64,000 bases of DNA from Bryoerythrophyllum caledonicum (lineage: Eukaryota > Streptophyta > Bryopsida > Pottiales > Pottiaceae): positions 17,162,593-17,226,592 of the forward strand of contig OZ020516.1 in assembly GCA_963971425.1 (NCBI GenBank). The letters run 5' to 3'. Within the stretch, counting starts at the first letter, position 1. The number at the start of each line of letters is the position of its first letter. Both the position numbers and the translations under genes were made by a program. Shown here in pieces: positions 1 to 11,600 of this stretch. The notes beneath the pieces were generated by a model. It saw only the letters and a program-made list of their open reading frames with translations. It made no database searches and had not been told where the DNA came from.

Positions 1-2
1 AG

Positions 3-2114
3 CAAGTAGTACAACCAATTGGTGATGTTGTGATTTATATGCAGCACCCTATGGGTACATCTCGAGGCCCAAACTATGTTTTTAGAGACCTTCCACTTTC
101 ACTTGTGTTCTTGGATCACTATTGTGAGGCACGCCAACCTTCTAAGGTTGATTCACTTAAAAGATCTTCATTAGAGGTGGCAAAACTAGTGGACTTATAC
201 TTGCCCCAAGTTTGGGGTTTAGTAGCATGTAACATATCTACGGTCATTTCCACAATCCTTTAAGGAGATTTCCAGGGATCTGAGATTTTTATCCTTGACG
301 ATAATACAAACAGAGTTTCATTCTTGTACAATGAGTTGTCCGACAATTTCCAAGGACAACTGTTGATCAGGACTGGTGGAACAAATACTGGTTGCAATAT
401 CATACATGAGACCAAAGAGGCGGTTGATGGAGTGAGGAATGAAGACGACAATGAGGATGGAGGTGGTTTACAGGAGAGATTGCCACGTTCAAGTACCACT
501 GAAGATTCCACATTTTGTAGTAGTTCGAGCTTCAGGACTTTAAACATCGATGAAGATGAAGTGAATCACTCTCCTCTAAGAGAGAGAGGATTCCATCAAC
601 GTAGCCGGCGGTGAGAGATACTGTAGGAGAGACGTTTGCGACACCTATAGAGACGATGAAAGATACCGGTGTAGTGGATGTTAATTTGGCGGTAGTGGCA
701 GGAGAAGGACGTACATTTGATGGTTCTAGGCTTGAAATGGGGGAAGAAAAATCGGACTCAATAGTATTGTTTTCCGTGCAGAGGAGGATACCACAACCTT
801 GGATGCCTTCTCCATCAAAGCCAATATCAGAGACACATGAGACATTCGGAAGTACTCAAAGTGATACCGGAGCAATTTTTCCTTCCATTCCAAGATCTAG
901 CGTATCCGAGGAAATCATTGTATTTCAGAAGGTCTCCTACTCAGAGCGAGAGATGTCCTTTAACCCCTAAAGGCCCAATGCATTTTCACACCAAAAACAC
1001 TTCAAAACTGCTTGTTCTAGTGTAATGAGAAATGAGGTAATCAAAACCTTTTATTTATCTATTACACTGTTGGATCTAAATTAAGGCTTATTTATTAACG
1101 TTCTCACAAAATTTTATAAACTTTGACCGCATAGATTGAAAAATTTACTATTTAAAGTAGAGAAATCCATTCTTTTTCTTCCTTGCTTTGAGTGGATTAG
1201 CAGACTTCGACTACACTTGGTGTCAAATTTTTGCACTAGTCAAGGTCTGAAAACATTACCATCATGTTAACCATAATGTTATTTTCTTGAAAGCCAATTT
1301 ATAGAGGTAGAGAAGGGGTGTAGCGTTCTCAAAACAAATGTGCAAGAGTGGAGGTTCAAAAATTGCCAATTCACATTTTATTTTTTTGTGAACTAAATAT
1401 GTTTTAGAATGATAATCTGAATGGTCAATATGAAGGTTTAGACCACATCTTGTAGTAGGAAAATAAAATGTAAGAAATATACAAATCTCTAAGTTTTATG
1501 GAGAAAAGAAGTAGTTTTTTTGGTACCTTGCCTGACATAGTGTGACAATGTGTGAAAATGTTTGACTTAGATTATTATGCTATTTTCCACTTAAGATAAG
1601 AGATTTTTTTTTTAAATATGAAAGGAAATAATATCATTTGCTAGTATTGAAAATCTCACATGCAATAGATTGTACTAGCAAATTTTTTTGAAGTTGCCCG
1701 ACATGCCCAGTCTCTCCATTTGAAATTCAAAACCCTATAACTTTTGCATAGAATGTCGGATTTAGGAAAAAATTGGACTCACACAAAGATTTTAGCAGTG
1801 TCCATTTAGAGTAGAAATTTAAAAAAGGAATGTTACAAAATGACACCATAGGAACCTGCCCAAACCTTCAAGAGTTCCTTGAGGGGACTCTTGGGTCTTT
1901 TTGTGTTAATACCGAGGATGGTTTTTCCTACAATGATGATAGTGTAATGCATACGCGAGAGGATGTTCCTGGAAATTACCGATATGTTGAGTGTCCGTCC
2001 ATTAGCATTGGAGATATGGAAGATCGTCTAGTGCAGGATCATGAATTGTCCGCTATGGTAGGTAGCGTCATTGGACGTGGAGGGAGTCGTTGCGCTCAAA
2101 GCAATAGTATTTGA
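3..2114 (+). pseudogene. Broken ORF of unknown function, split by a TTAA element
   Basis: I do not recognise this protein. One frame is open from base 3 to 614 apart from a single TAA at 261-263. Reading then shifts frame near 600-611 and stays open to 960, where a 950-bp TTAA-flanked element (960-1909) interrupts it. Removing the element at its TTAA sites rejoins the reading frame exactly (…MSFN|TEDGF…), and it stays open to a stop at 2112-2114. The middle part is acidic and Ser-rich (EDDNEDGGG, STTEDSTFCSSSSF) and the last part contains ECPSISIGDMEDRL. The 5' end lies outside the window. It could be an exon of a dead host gene or an old transposon ORF. The stop, the frameshift and the insertion together make it a pseudogene. 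Confidence 0.45.
960..1909 (+). mobile_element. TTAA-flanked piggyBac-like MITE, long family (copy 1)
   Basis: The copy is 950 bp with TTAA at both ends (960-963 and 1906-1909). The left end reads TTAACCCCTAAAGGCCCAAT. The reverse complement of the right end reads TTAACACAAAAAGACCCAAG, a degenerate match. The interior matches the copy at 2880-3839 over its whole length, for example ACACCAAAAACACTTCAAAA near the left end and CCATAGGAACCTGCCCAAAC near the right. It codes for nothing and sits inside a reading frame. Confidence 0.7.
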
Positions 2115-2693
2115 GCCCTAGAGCTCTATACTATAGTAGAGCATGCACGGAGTTTAGGTGGCACAAACGTTAGTATGATGCAATTTAAGATTTGTCTATC
2201 GTTTGGTGGATGGTATACAGTTATATATTGGATGGTCCATATGATATGTTTGATTTTAGAATTTCTCAGCAATAGTGTGGAACTGCATGGTTATGTATGT
2301 TTTTGCATATAAAAAATAGTGAGGAACTTTACACTTTCTTAGGAAATTGCATATATATTTTTGTATCTCTTACACATTGTATTTGTAGTGCAGTACCCTA
2401 AAATCCTATAATAACTTGAAACACATTTATAATCTCTTTAGGTACATGATAATAATTTTGTAGCAGGAATCGCAAATTAGATAAGAAATCATATATTTTC
2501 TAAAAAATTGTAGCAAATAGAATAAATATATTACTAATGTGAACATGAAGATGCCAATGTTTGACACAACAACACCAAAATTTTGTGACAAAAAACATAC
2601 TAAATTCTTGCCAATTTTTTTTTTTAAAGGTTTTGAGCAAAAAACTTGCCGCTTTCTACGAGCAATCAATGCACTTGGCTAAGTGCATAATTG

Positions 2694-3846
2694 CTTAATT
2701 ACATGTTTATGGTGTTGTATTTGAACATGATAAGGTTCAAATATTGAAACGACCTCAAATGAAAGATGTTAGTTGAAGAATCTTCAATTTAAAGGTGTAA
2801 GTGTTGCTAAACTTTAATACATTTTTTTGCATTCTACATAGTAGAATATGTGCGTGTATACACGGTTCTCAATTGACGTTTAACCCCTAAATTTCTTTGA
2901 CAATTTCACACCAAAAACACTTCAAAACTGTTTGTGCTAGTGCAATGAGTAAGGACGAAACAAAAAACTTTAACTTCTAGTATAAACCATAGGATCTCAA
3001 TTAAGACTTATAAAGTAACTTACCAAAAAAAATTCATAAAGTTTGACCACACAAATTGTAATATTATAGTGTTTGAAGTAGAGAAAAGGGTCCATTTTCT
3101 TCCCTGCGTTTAGTGGATCAACAGACTTTGACTTCACTAAGTGTCAAATTTTTGCACTACACAAGGTCTAAATTCATTTCCATCATGTTAAGCATTATGT
3201 TAGTTCCTTGTACTCCAATTTTTAAAGGTAGAGAAAGGGTGTAGCATATTCAAAAAAATTGTGCAAGGAGTGGAGGTTCAAAAATTGTCAAGTTGCGTTA
3301 TATTTTTTTGTGAACTTAATATGTTTTACAATGAGAATCCAAATAGTTAATAAGAAGGTTTACACCACATAATGCTGCAGAAAAAATAAAAAGTAAAAAA
3401 TATGATGATCTTGAAGTTCTATGTGAAAAAAAGAAGTTTGTTTGGTACCTTGGCACTTGCCCAACAATGTGCGATAATGTCTGAAAATATTTGACTTGGA
3501 TATATATGCTTTTTTTCACTAAAGACAAGAGATTTTTTTGACAATATGAAAGGAAATAATATTATCAGCTAGAATTGAAAATCTCACATTCAATTGAGTG
3601 TCCTAGCAAAAGTTTGTGGTTTTGCCTGACGTGCCCGCTTTCCCCATTTGAACTTTAAAACCCTATAACTTTTTCATAAAATGTCGGATTTAGGAAAAAA
3701 ACTGAGCTCGCACAAAGCTCTTAGTAATGTCCATCTACATTAAAAAAAAAATTTAAAAATTGTTATAAAATCACATCATAGGAACGTGCCCAAACCTTCT
3801 AGAGTCCCCCGAGGGGACTCTTGGAAATTTAGGGGTTAAGGGTTAA
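2694..3846 (+). mobile_element. Short-family TTAA MITE (copy A), interrupted by a long-family element
   Basis: Short-family sequence runs 2694-2883 (GTATTTGAACATGATAAGGT, AATGAAAGATGTTAGTTGAA, and the end ATTGACGTTTAA). It is cut by the element at 2880-3839. After that element only the last bases remain (3836-3846, TTAAGGGTTAA). Removing the inserted element restores the family end TGACGTTTAAGGGTTAA. The 5' terminus is decayed: the expected TTAACCCTTAAACGTC is missing. Confidence 0.65.
2880..3839 (+). mobile_element. TTAA-flanked piggyBac-like MITE, long family (copy 2, best preserved)
   Basis: This 960-bp element has clean inverted termini: TTAACCCCTAAATTTC on the left and GAAATTTAGGGGTTAA on the right, each including the TTAA. 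It contains no ORF of note. It is the reference copy of the long family and lies exactly in the TTAA inside the terminal repeat of a short-family MITE. The TTAA target and CCC…GGG ends are the known signature of piggyBac-type transposition. No transposase is present here. Confidence 0.8.
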
Positions 3847-4447
3847 ACATGCACCTTAGCTAAAACCCAATCACATGTTCATCAGAGTAAAATTAAATAT
3901 TTTTAAAACTGCAACAAATGCTTTTCCGTATGTGTGATAATTTTATCAACAATAATAATAATTTTTTATATTAATGTAAGATATTTTTTCTTTAGAGAAG
4001 AATAATTCATTACTCTTTCATATATTTTTCAAGTTTATTTTTGGATAAACCCGGTATCAGTTTGCAGTGAGCAATGACGCCCAACAACGGATGTTTGAGA
4101 AATTGGTAGGTGACATGGCAAAGGGAAGCCATCCATCTACCCGGAAAGAGACTCTCAACAAAAAAGAAAACCTCAACTACCCAGTCTCATGACATTCAAC
4201 AGATTTATACAAATTTCTGTTGTGACGATGACATTCAACGTATCGAGAACCACATTTGTAGCAAAGAGTTTTGTCAATGAATGACTCTCCCTCCTTGCTG
4301 AGTAGATAGTTGTGTATGGTAGTTGATATAAAGTTTGCCCTGAAGAGAAATGTTGTCGTTTGTTTTGGCTTGGAGTAAGTCATAGTGACTTTTTTTTTTT
4401 TTTTTTGGAGCGTTGAATGCATGAAGTCTTGATTCACGTCGACTTTT

Positions 4448-4679
4448 TCAACCCTTAAACATCATAAGATGCCATTGGTGGCCATAGTATTCTACATGTA
4501 TTGTGTCGTATTTGAACATGATAAGGTTCAGTTGTTGAATGCCCTCCAAATGAAAGATGTTGGTGGATGAATCTTCACTCCAAAGGTGTAAGCTTGCTAA
4601 ACTTTGATTCATTTTTGATACTCTATAGAGTAAAATACGTGCATGTACATACGGTTACCGGCTGACGTTTAAGGCTTAA
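4448..4679 (+). mobile_element. Short-family TTAA MITE (copy B)
   Basis: This 232-bp copy starts TCAACCCTTAAACATC and ends GCTGACGTTTAAGGCTTAA, an imperfect inverted pair. The interior carries the family core: GTATTTGAACATGATAAGGT, CAAATGAAAGATGTTGGTGG, AAAGGTGTAAGCTTGCTAAA and AGAGTAAAATACGTGCATGT. It is non-coding. Confidence 0.75.
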
Positions 4680-5267
4680 TTAGTATTGTAAAGATGATTT
4701 GAATAAAAGAAAAATAACAATCAATTCACTTGTGTTGTAATTTGAGATTGTAGAGTATGTTTTGAATTTAATTGGTTTTATTTTCACCTCAGACTGATTT
4801 ATTCAAAAACCCCAATGGTAGTGAAAACCACCAATTCATCAAAATAATAGGAACACATTCACTTTCCTGAATTTCCCGCTGATTATAACATCTACCTTGA
4901 ACTTTCAATGTGGTCTCATGGGCACGGCAGCTTTTTACGTACAGGTACAGGCGAGGCCGGTGCGGGTCTCTATCAAAATAACTCTTGGCTAGCCCTTTTG
5001 TACCACCATTTTCAATTGCCCCAGAAGCCACGCTTTGTGAACGTTTTACAAATATCTCTTCTATTGTGTGGGGAGATTACAACGGTACCACAACCACTCA
5101 CGAGAACCGGATCAACGTAAATATGCTTTGCCTCGGCAACAATGGCCATTGCAATATTCCATGTATGCTCTTCTTTTACTTGGCATTTCCATTGCAGTGT
5201 TAGTACTTCATCATGGCACATTGTATGTCTTTATTTTACGTTGCCAAAATTTCCATAGCCTAGATAA

Positions 5268-5491
5268 TTAACCCTTAATAGTCAGAAGGTGCCACCGGCA
5301 TCCACAATATTCTACATGTACGGTGATGCATTTGAACTTGATAAGGTCCACATATTGAAATGACCTTCAAATGAAAAAGGTTAGTTGAACAATCTTCAAT
5401 CCAAAGTGTAAGTCTTGCTAAATTTTAATACATTTTTTGTACTTTGTAGAGTAAAATACATGCCTGTATATACAAGAGGTTTAAGGGTCAA
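5268..5491 (+). mobile_element. Short-family TTAA MITE (copy C)
   Basis: This copy begins TTAACCCTTAATAGTCAGAA and ends AGGTTTAAGGGTCAA. Its last four bases (5488-5491, TCAA, a mutated TTAA) are also the first four of the next copy, so copies C and D lie head to tail on one shared target site. Confidence 0.75.
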
Positions 5492-5699
5492 CCCTCAACC
5501 GTCTCAACGTGCTGCTATGGTCATGGTGTCGTATTTGAACATGATAAGGTTAAGATATTGGATTGACCTCCATATAATATTAGTTGAAGAATCTGTTATC
5601 CAAAGGTGCTAGTCTTGCTATATGTTAATACATTAGTTGTATTCTATAAGTAAGTTACGTGACCATATATATGGTTCCCTACGGTCATGTAAGGGTTAA
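5488..5699 (+). mobile_element. Short-family TTAA MITE (copy D, tandem with C)
   Basis: It starts TCAACCCTCAACCGTCTCAA and ends GGTCATGTAAGGGTTAA. The core is conserved (GTATTTGAACATGATAAGGT). It is joined directly to copy C with a shared four-base target. Confidence 0.7.
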
Positions 5700-5920
5700 C
5701 TAATAGCATTTTGGAAGTCTTATACTTGGCCAAGCTGAGGTTTCAAGAGAAGAGGATCAATGTAAACTGTACACTTTTATTTTTCTGGGCATTTCTGTAG
5801 CTTTAGTACATGACAATGGTAAATGACTCATTGAAGTTTTGCATGGATGTTTTTTTTCATTTTCTTTTCATTTTTACATCGCATGATTTTTAATTTTTTT
5901 TCCTTCTTCTGCATTGGTAC

Positions 5921-6133
5921 TTAACCCTTAAATGTGAGAAGGTGCCACTAGTGGCCACAATATTCTACACGTGTAATGTCGTATTTGAACACAATAAGGT
6001 TGAGATATTGAAATAATCTCCACATGAAAGATGTTAGTCGAAGAATTTTCAATCCGAAGGTGTAAGTCTTGCTAGACTTTAGTACTTTTTTGGTGCCCTA
6101 CAGAGTAAAATACGACTGATGTTTAAGGATTAA
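5921..6133 (+). mobile_element. Short-family TTAA MITE (copy E)
   Basis: This 213-bp copy starts TTAACCCTTAAATGTGAGAA and ends ACTGATGTTTAAGGATTAA. The interior matches the family in order (GGCCACAATATTCTACACGT, then GTATTTGAACACAATAAGGT). The segment just before it (5700-5920) holds nothing I recognise. Confidence 0.75.
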
Positions 6134-6639
6134 GTAAACCATGGCATTTTGGAAGACTTATTGGTTGGTCAACGTGGGGATTAGCGAAAGTGACAAGAGA
6201 TTGTAGATCAGCAAGAGGTGACTTGTGGAGGAGTCATGGGCCTGGTGTCACTTTCTTTGAGGAGGGAGTGAATCAATTAGGACTAGCATAAATCAGATGG
6301 GCGTGTTTAGAACTGTCCAGTTTGACATCTAAACATGACAATAACTTTTTAACGGAGTGGTACAAATAAACCTTGAATCCCCTCTTTCGAGTGAAAAGAG
6401 TTCCAGTGTTTGAAGTGAATCTCAAGCCCACAACTTCACTCCAGGTCTTGTCCATAACTAGGGCGCCATACTTGATGTAAATTACTTCACCACCGTTACT
6501 TGGATCATTGTTTCACTTTTACATTCATGTCAATGTTTTACACTGAGAGATATTGGTGGCATTTGGGAAATCAATCCAATATCTATGAATATCACTCGTA
6601 CAAATGGGGCCGTTTTTTCTAACACCCAAAATCCAACAC

Positions 6640-7002
6640 TTTTTTTGGTGAAGTGTTGAATAAAGTGATGAAATTTTTTGGCAAAAAACTTGTGTGTAGT
6701 GAAAAAGTGTCCAATTTAGAGTGTCCCGCGTTTAACTCTTTAACTGTAGTGAGTTCAAGTCCCCACGCCGGCCTAGTGCCTACCACATTAGTCCATCCAA
6801 TTATGGGTACGCAAAAAAGCCCCTTGGGGGGATGACATGTTGGTTGTCTCTAAGGCACTTAGTGTGGAAAAGTGTTTACCCTCAAAAGGGGGAAGTAGTT
6901 CTAGTACACTAACCTATGACCGGTGGCCATATGGCTTAGTGAAGAGAATGAACAAACACTATATTCACGGCGGTCTCTAAGTGAGACCGGAGTTCTTCTT
7001 CT
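6640..7002 (+). mobile_element. SINE-like element with LINE-type 3' tail
   Basis: The 3' part (about 6870-7002) matches, in reverse complement, the 3' end of the LINE at 43921. Shared in order are TTACCCTC…GGGGGAAGTAGTT, GAACAAACACTATATTCACG, a GGTCTC/GAGACC hairpin and a final GGAGTTCTTCTTCT. Upstream, GAGTTCAAGTCC (6751-6762) resembles a pol III B box, but I see no good A box and the 5' boundary is a guess. Short-family MITE sequence continues right after it (from about 7003), so it seems to have landed in copy F. Confidence 0.5.
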
Positions 7003-7206
7003 AGTTGGCCACAATATTCTTCATGTATAGTGTTTGTATTTGAACATGATGAGGTTTACATATACAAATGACCTCCAAATGAATGATGTTACTTGAAGTA
7101 TCTTCAATCCAAACTTTTAAGTCTTGCTAAATTATATTACATGTCTTGTATACTACAAAGTAAAATATGTGCTTGTACGTATGGTTCCCGACTAATGTGT
7201 AATACA
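7003..7206 (+). mobile_element. Short-family TTAA MITE (copy F), 5' end displaced by the SINE-like element
   Basis: From GTTGGCCACAATATTCTTCA to GGTTCCCGACTAATGTGTAA this follows the family consensus. The 5' terminal repeat is not adjacent. A weak candidate, TTAACTCTTTAACTGT, lies near 6732, on the far side of the SINE-like sequence. The 3' TTAA is lost. Confidence 0.6.
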
Positions 7207-7505
7207 TTTTTTTTTTTGTCAAAGTTTGTGAAATGCCATCAAATTTGAAAGCTCCCCATACCTCAACAACGTGCTTTCTGCCCAATAAATGGCCCAATAT
7301 GATCCTCTTTGCTGGAAGGGAGCAAAGTAACATTGCTTAGTGTGTAAACCAACACTAATTGTTGATAGTATCCGTTGAACATTAGACCACACATGTAGAT
7401 ATTTTACATGAAATTCTTGCAAAATTGAACTTTTATGTTCAAAATGGATGAAAGATGTTCAACAAGCGGCTGCAAAGGATGAAAGATCTAACTCAATTAG
7501 CCGGG

Positions 7506-7717
7506 TTAACCCATAAAAGTCAAAAGGTCACCATATTCTACATGTATGGTTTTGTATTCGAACACAATAAGGTTCACATATTGAAATGACCTCCAGATGA
7601 AAGATGTTGGTTCAAAATCTTCAATCCAAAGGTGAAAGTCTTGCTAAACTTTAATACACTTTTTTGTATTCTAGGAGTAAAATACGTTCCTGTTCCTGAC
7701 CGACGTTTTAGAGTTAA
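7506..7717 (+). mobile_element. Short-family TTAA MITE (copy G)
   Basis: This 212-bp copy has TTAACCCATAAAAGTCAAAA on the left and CCGACGTTTTAGAGTTAA on the right. The core is conserved (ATGACCTCCAGATGAAAGAT, CTTCAATCCAAAGGTGAAAG). Confidence 0.75.
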
Positions 7718-8545
7718 ATTTGTTCAAAGGGTCCCAGAACGGGTAACTTGTGCACTGGACTCTCTGCCTGCCTGCAATGCCAAAGGGAAGGACACTTGCG
7801 ATGGCGACTCGTCTTGATGGAGGCCCTCTCATGTCCCACACATGCCTGCTTTTTCGGCAATATCGGGTCAACACGAGTAAATTAGTCTACGTGTTCGATT
7901 GGTGGCCATATCAAGCATAAACCTTCTTATTACAGTACTCCTCTGCACATGTCCACATCCAACTTGAATTGCTGGGCAGCAAAACCCTGCCTGAATTGCA
8001 GCCTTTAGTGAGGCAAAGCTCGTAATGTGACTCTCATCATGGAAATTGTTATGGTGCATAAAAACCACTCGCATGTGGAGGTGAATTGTAGAATGTTTGT
8101 GTTGCTCGTCTAGTACAAACCAATTGGTTATCTACTCACAGGGGTGTCATTATCGTGCGTAATTCTCGCGTACATGTAGACCGCAAATGTAAAATCGTTG
8201 AGATGGTATTATACCATGTTAAGCCCGTCAAAAAGGAAACATCAAGGTGGGGGACAAACAAATCAATCAACAAGTCGTAATCGCTTGAAGGCCATAGGTA
8301 GCATCGAGTAAGCCTCACCTACTCAAGCTTTGACAATTGGCTTATGCTTAACCCCTCACCTCAGCCAAATTGCAATGGACATGACTCCCGTTGCCTACCT
8401 TGTCAATTCACCTCATCACTTTGCGTTTCTGACACTCAATCCAGTCAAATTCCACACCCTGCTTTGTAAAGCTAGAAAGCCCTTTCAACAAGTAGAAAGA
8501 TCACTTGATGGACTCCATATGGTAAGATTTTACACTTTTTACACA
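7718..8545. other. Intergenic stretch without recognised features
   Basis: Between MITE copies G and H I see only short shadow ORFs, no conserved domain, no convincing splice sites and no terminal repeats. Confidence 0.5.
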
Positions 8546-8761
8546 CTTGCTAAAACGTCAACCGGGAACCAAATATACATGCACGTATTTTACTTTGTAG
8601 AATACAAAGAATGTATCAAAGTTTAACAATACTTACACCATTGGATTGAAGATTCTTCAACTCACAAGAATTTCATTTGGAGGTCATTTCAATATGTGAA
8701 CCATAATCATGCTTAGATACAACACCTACGGCCACCGGTGACCTTCTACCTTGTAGATTAA
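8546..8761 (-). mobile_element. Short-family TTAA MITE (copy H, inverted)
   Basis: This is a reverse-oriented copy. It starts near TAAAACGTCAACCGGGAACC and ends GGCCACCGGTGACCTTCTAC then GATTAA. The interior matches the family in reverse complement (GATTGAAGATTCTTCAACT, ATTTGGAGGTCATTTCAATA). The left terminus is mutated. Confidence 0.7.
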
Positions 8762-9979
8762 GGATATCTCTAGTGTAAACTAGGCGACTAACACCTTCAA
8801 GCACTTTTAGGGTTAGAAAGCGTTTCAATGAGTAGAAAGATGTTCATGGTCCCCATAGGATAAGATTGTAGAAACTTTCAAGCCACTACGTGTGAGCTTT
8901 GATGGTCTTCAAATAATACATTTCTGCCAACCTTTACAGATTGATCGCTAATGCAAACTAGGCAACTAACATCTCTCAGCACAAACTTCACTTTTCCTCC
9001 GGCCTTTGAGTGATCGTAACACTTTGTTGGGTCAGATTATACAGGTATAATGTTAGCGTATGTTGTTGAACCGTGGGTGTTTTGCTACCCGGCTTTGCGT
9101 AAAACCCCCCACGAAATCCACCGCTCCGTCCGCCACATACATTATATCCGATGTCACACCACGGTGACCATGCTTTATGTCTCTCTTTGCTTTTTGCGAC
9201 ACAGCGCTCGCTGGAATAAGCTAATTGGGGGCGATCGCACCAAAGAGATAAAGGGCTTGGTTACGTCTGAAGACTTCATACAACTTATTCAAGTGGCTCT
9301 TTAAATTATACTATCTTTCACCATCAATATGGGACATGCACCATCAAGATTGTGGCTTTTTTGAAGCAACTACAAGAATTGTGGCAACAATCTGATACAG
9401 TTTTGTGGAATAAGAATTAATTTTAAAAAAAAAAAAATTGTCACTAGACGAGTGGGTACCTTGAAAGGAGTAATCATCATACTGGATACAACATAAGCTG
9501 TAGATAATCATGACTTGTTAGCTTAATTCAAAGTGGATGTGCATTTGTATGATTCATCTCCCTCCATCACTTGTACTTAATAAAAAAAAATCTACAGTGG
9601 ATCACAAAAGGGGTGGAATTTAAACTTCTAGCAAGCAACCGATTTCTATGACAAAATATTGGGATTGGTGATTGTTCATTCATTATGTGGTTTAGCTTTG
9701 AGGACTTGTTCTTTGTAACTCATTTTTAGAATAAACTTAGGCTTTTATATAGAAAATAATATAATTTCTTAATATACACAAGTGAACAAAAACCAATTTC
9801 AGATATAGTGATGTTGGTGGCAGCCTTTGAATTGAACATCCTACTGGTTTTAGTCTACAAATATCATAATGATTTTTTGGAAATAAAATTGTTAATGTGT
9901 ATTATATGGTGATTTTGAAGAAAGTTGTGTTGAGCACGTTCAATGAATTTTGTAATGCCACTTTTACACTTTTGTAACT
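8762..9979. other. Intergenic stretch with a short doubtful ORF
   Basis: A GC-richer patch at about 9050-9304 is open for 84 codons on the + strand (…RWNKLIGGDRTKEIKGLV…). No family is recognised, and the rest is AT-rich. It may be a gene fragment, but I cannot support a gene here. Confidence 0.35.
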
Positions 9980-10800
9980 TTAACCCCTCAAGTTTCTTAG
10001 ATAATTCCACACCAAAAACACTTCAAAATTGTTGATTCTAGTGTGAAGAGTGGAGAAGGAAACACAAAATCTTATTTGCAATTTGAACTGTAGGATCTTG
10101 ATTGAGTAAATAACATGCTCATGGTGTTTCATTAACTTTGGCCGCTCACATTACAGAATTGTAGTGTTTAAAGTAGAGAAAAGGTTTTGCGTTGAGAGGA
10201 TCAATTGACTTTGACTTCACTTGGTGTCAAATTTTTGCACTACTTAAGATCTAAATTTGATGCCTTGTGTTGAAGATAGTATTACTCTCTTTAACTCCAA
10301 TTTTTAGAGGTAAATAAGAGGTGTAGCCTATAAAAACAAAGTGTGCAAGGAGTAAAGGTTCCAAAATTTCCATTGTCACATTTTATTTTTTTGTGAACTA
10401 AATATGTTATACAATGACAATCCAAATAGTCAATAAGAAGGTTTTGACTACATCTTGTAGAAAAAATAAAAAATAAAAACTAAGATTTCAAATTTTTATG
10501 TAGAAAAGAAGAAGCTCTTTTGGTAAGTTGCTTGATAATGTTGTAAAAATGTTTGAATTGGGTTAGAATGCTTTCTAACACTAAATAAAAGATTTTTTCA
10601 CAATAGCAAAGATGATAATATTATTTATTTGTATGGAAAAACTTAATGTCACTAGAAACTTGTAAGAAATTTTTTGGAGTTGCCATAGTCTCCACTTTTC
10701 AATTTGGAATAGCATAACTTTAATTCTAAAGGTCCGTTGTGAGAAATATTTCAATCCCCACGTAGCTATTTTTATGCTGCAACTTCAAAGTTCTAATTTT
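9980..10800 (+). mobile_element. Long-family TTAA MITE (copy 3, 3' end decayed)
   Basis: It starts TTAACCCCTCAAGTTTCTTA, followed by the family sequence CACACCAAAAACACTTCAAA. The match continues in patches (TGACTTCACTTGGTGTCAAA, GAACTAAATATGTTATACAA, GGAATAGCATAACTTTAATT) to about 10800. No clear right terminus was found. A TTAA at 10944-10947 is at the right distance but has no TIR beside it. Confidence 0.55.
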
Positions 10801-10947
10801 ACAATACATAAGAGAGAGATTAAAGATTGGAAATAAAATACAATGTTTACATCTAATTTTGCATAATATGACAATGATAACCAATAGAATATGCTAGTTT
10901 ATAATATGAAGGTCATATACATTTACAACTTTGATAAAAATCATTAA

Positions 10948-11338
10948 TATTATATATTGATTTTATTTTGAATTATTGATTATTCTTATTTCAAAATTTA
11001 TACACATGTCATCATTGGATGTAAGTACTGCCATGGATGCTTTATAACAAAATTGATACAGTGTGTCAGCATGAAATGTGCTCACAACCATGAGTGCCTT
11101 ACAAGACAATTTACACAGCCTACTTTGAGTGAAAATGGACTCAAGACAGTTAGTCATTATTCTGGTGTTACAATAGGAGACTATTACCATTCAGAAATGA
11201 CCAGTTGTCATTTTGTTATGAATTGAGTAGACATTCCATCAATGTGTGGAATTTCTCTAAAAGCCTCGCCACATGTCATTCGAAATTGTTAACATCACAC
11301 GAGAGTTATCCAATTGAGTAGGATCAATGTAAGCATCA
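10948..11338. other. AT-rich intergenic stretch
   Basis: Nothing recognised: no long ORF, no repeats shared with the rest of the window. Confidence 0.4.
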
Positions 11339-11344
11339 TTGTCT

Positions 11345-11600
11345 GGAAAGAAAGATCCATTCTGGAAGCACTTCATCTTTTGGGAACAAGAGTTGAAAGG
11401 GACAATATGGGATCAAAGATTCATTCCGGGAGCACTTCATTTTTGGAAACAAGATTTGAAAGGGACAATATGGGATCAAAGATTCATTCCGGGAGCACCT
11501 CATTTTTTGGAAACAAGATCTGAAAGGGACAATATGGGATCAAAGATTCATTCCGGGAGCACCTCATTTTTTGGAAACAAGAGCTGAAAGGGACGATATG
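11345..11600 (+). repeat. Coding-like minisatellite, about four units of 63-64 bp
   Basis: GACAATATGGGATCAAAGAT recurs at 11401, 11464 and 11528, with a variant (GACGATATGG) at 11592. Each unit also carries TTCCGGGAGCAC and TTTTTGGAAACAAGA. One frame reads as repeats of (K/E)GTIWDQRFIPGA(L/P)HF, so it may come from a duplicated exon piece. The varying period of 63 and 64 breaks a single frame. Confidence 0.7.

Noticed and set aside
8100-8140. Possible inverted match of CAACCAATTGG to the very start of the window
   Set aside because: The likeness is limited to about 11 bases around a palindrome.
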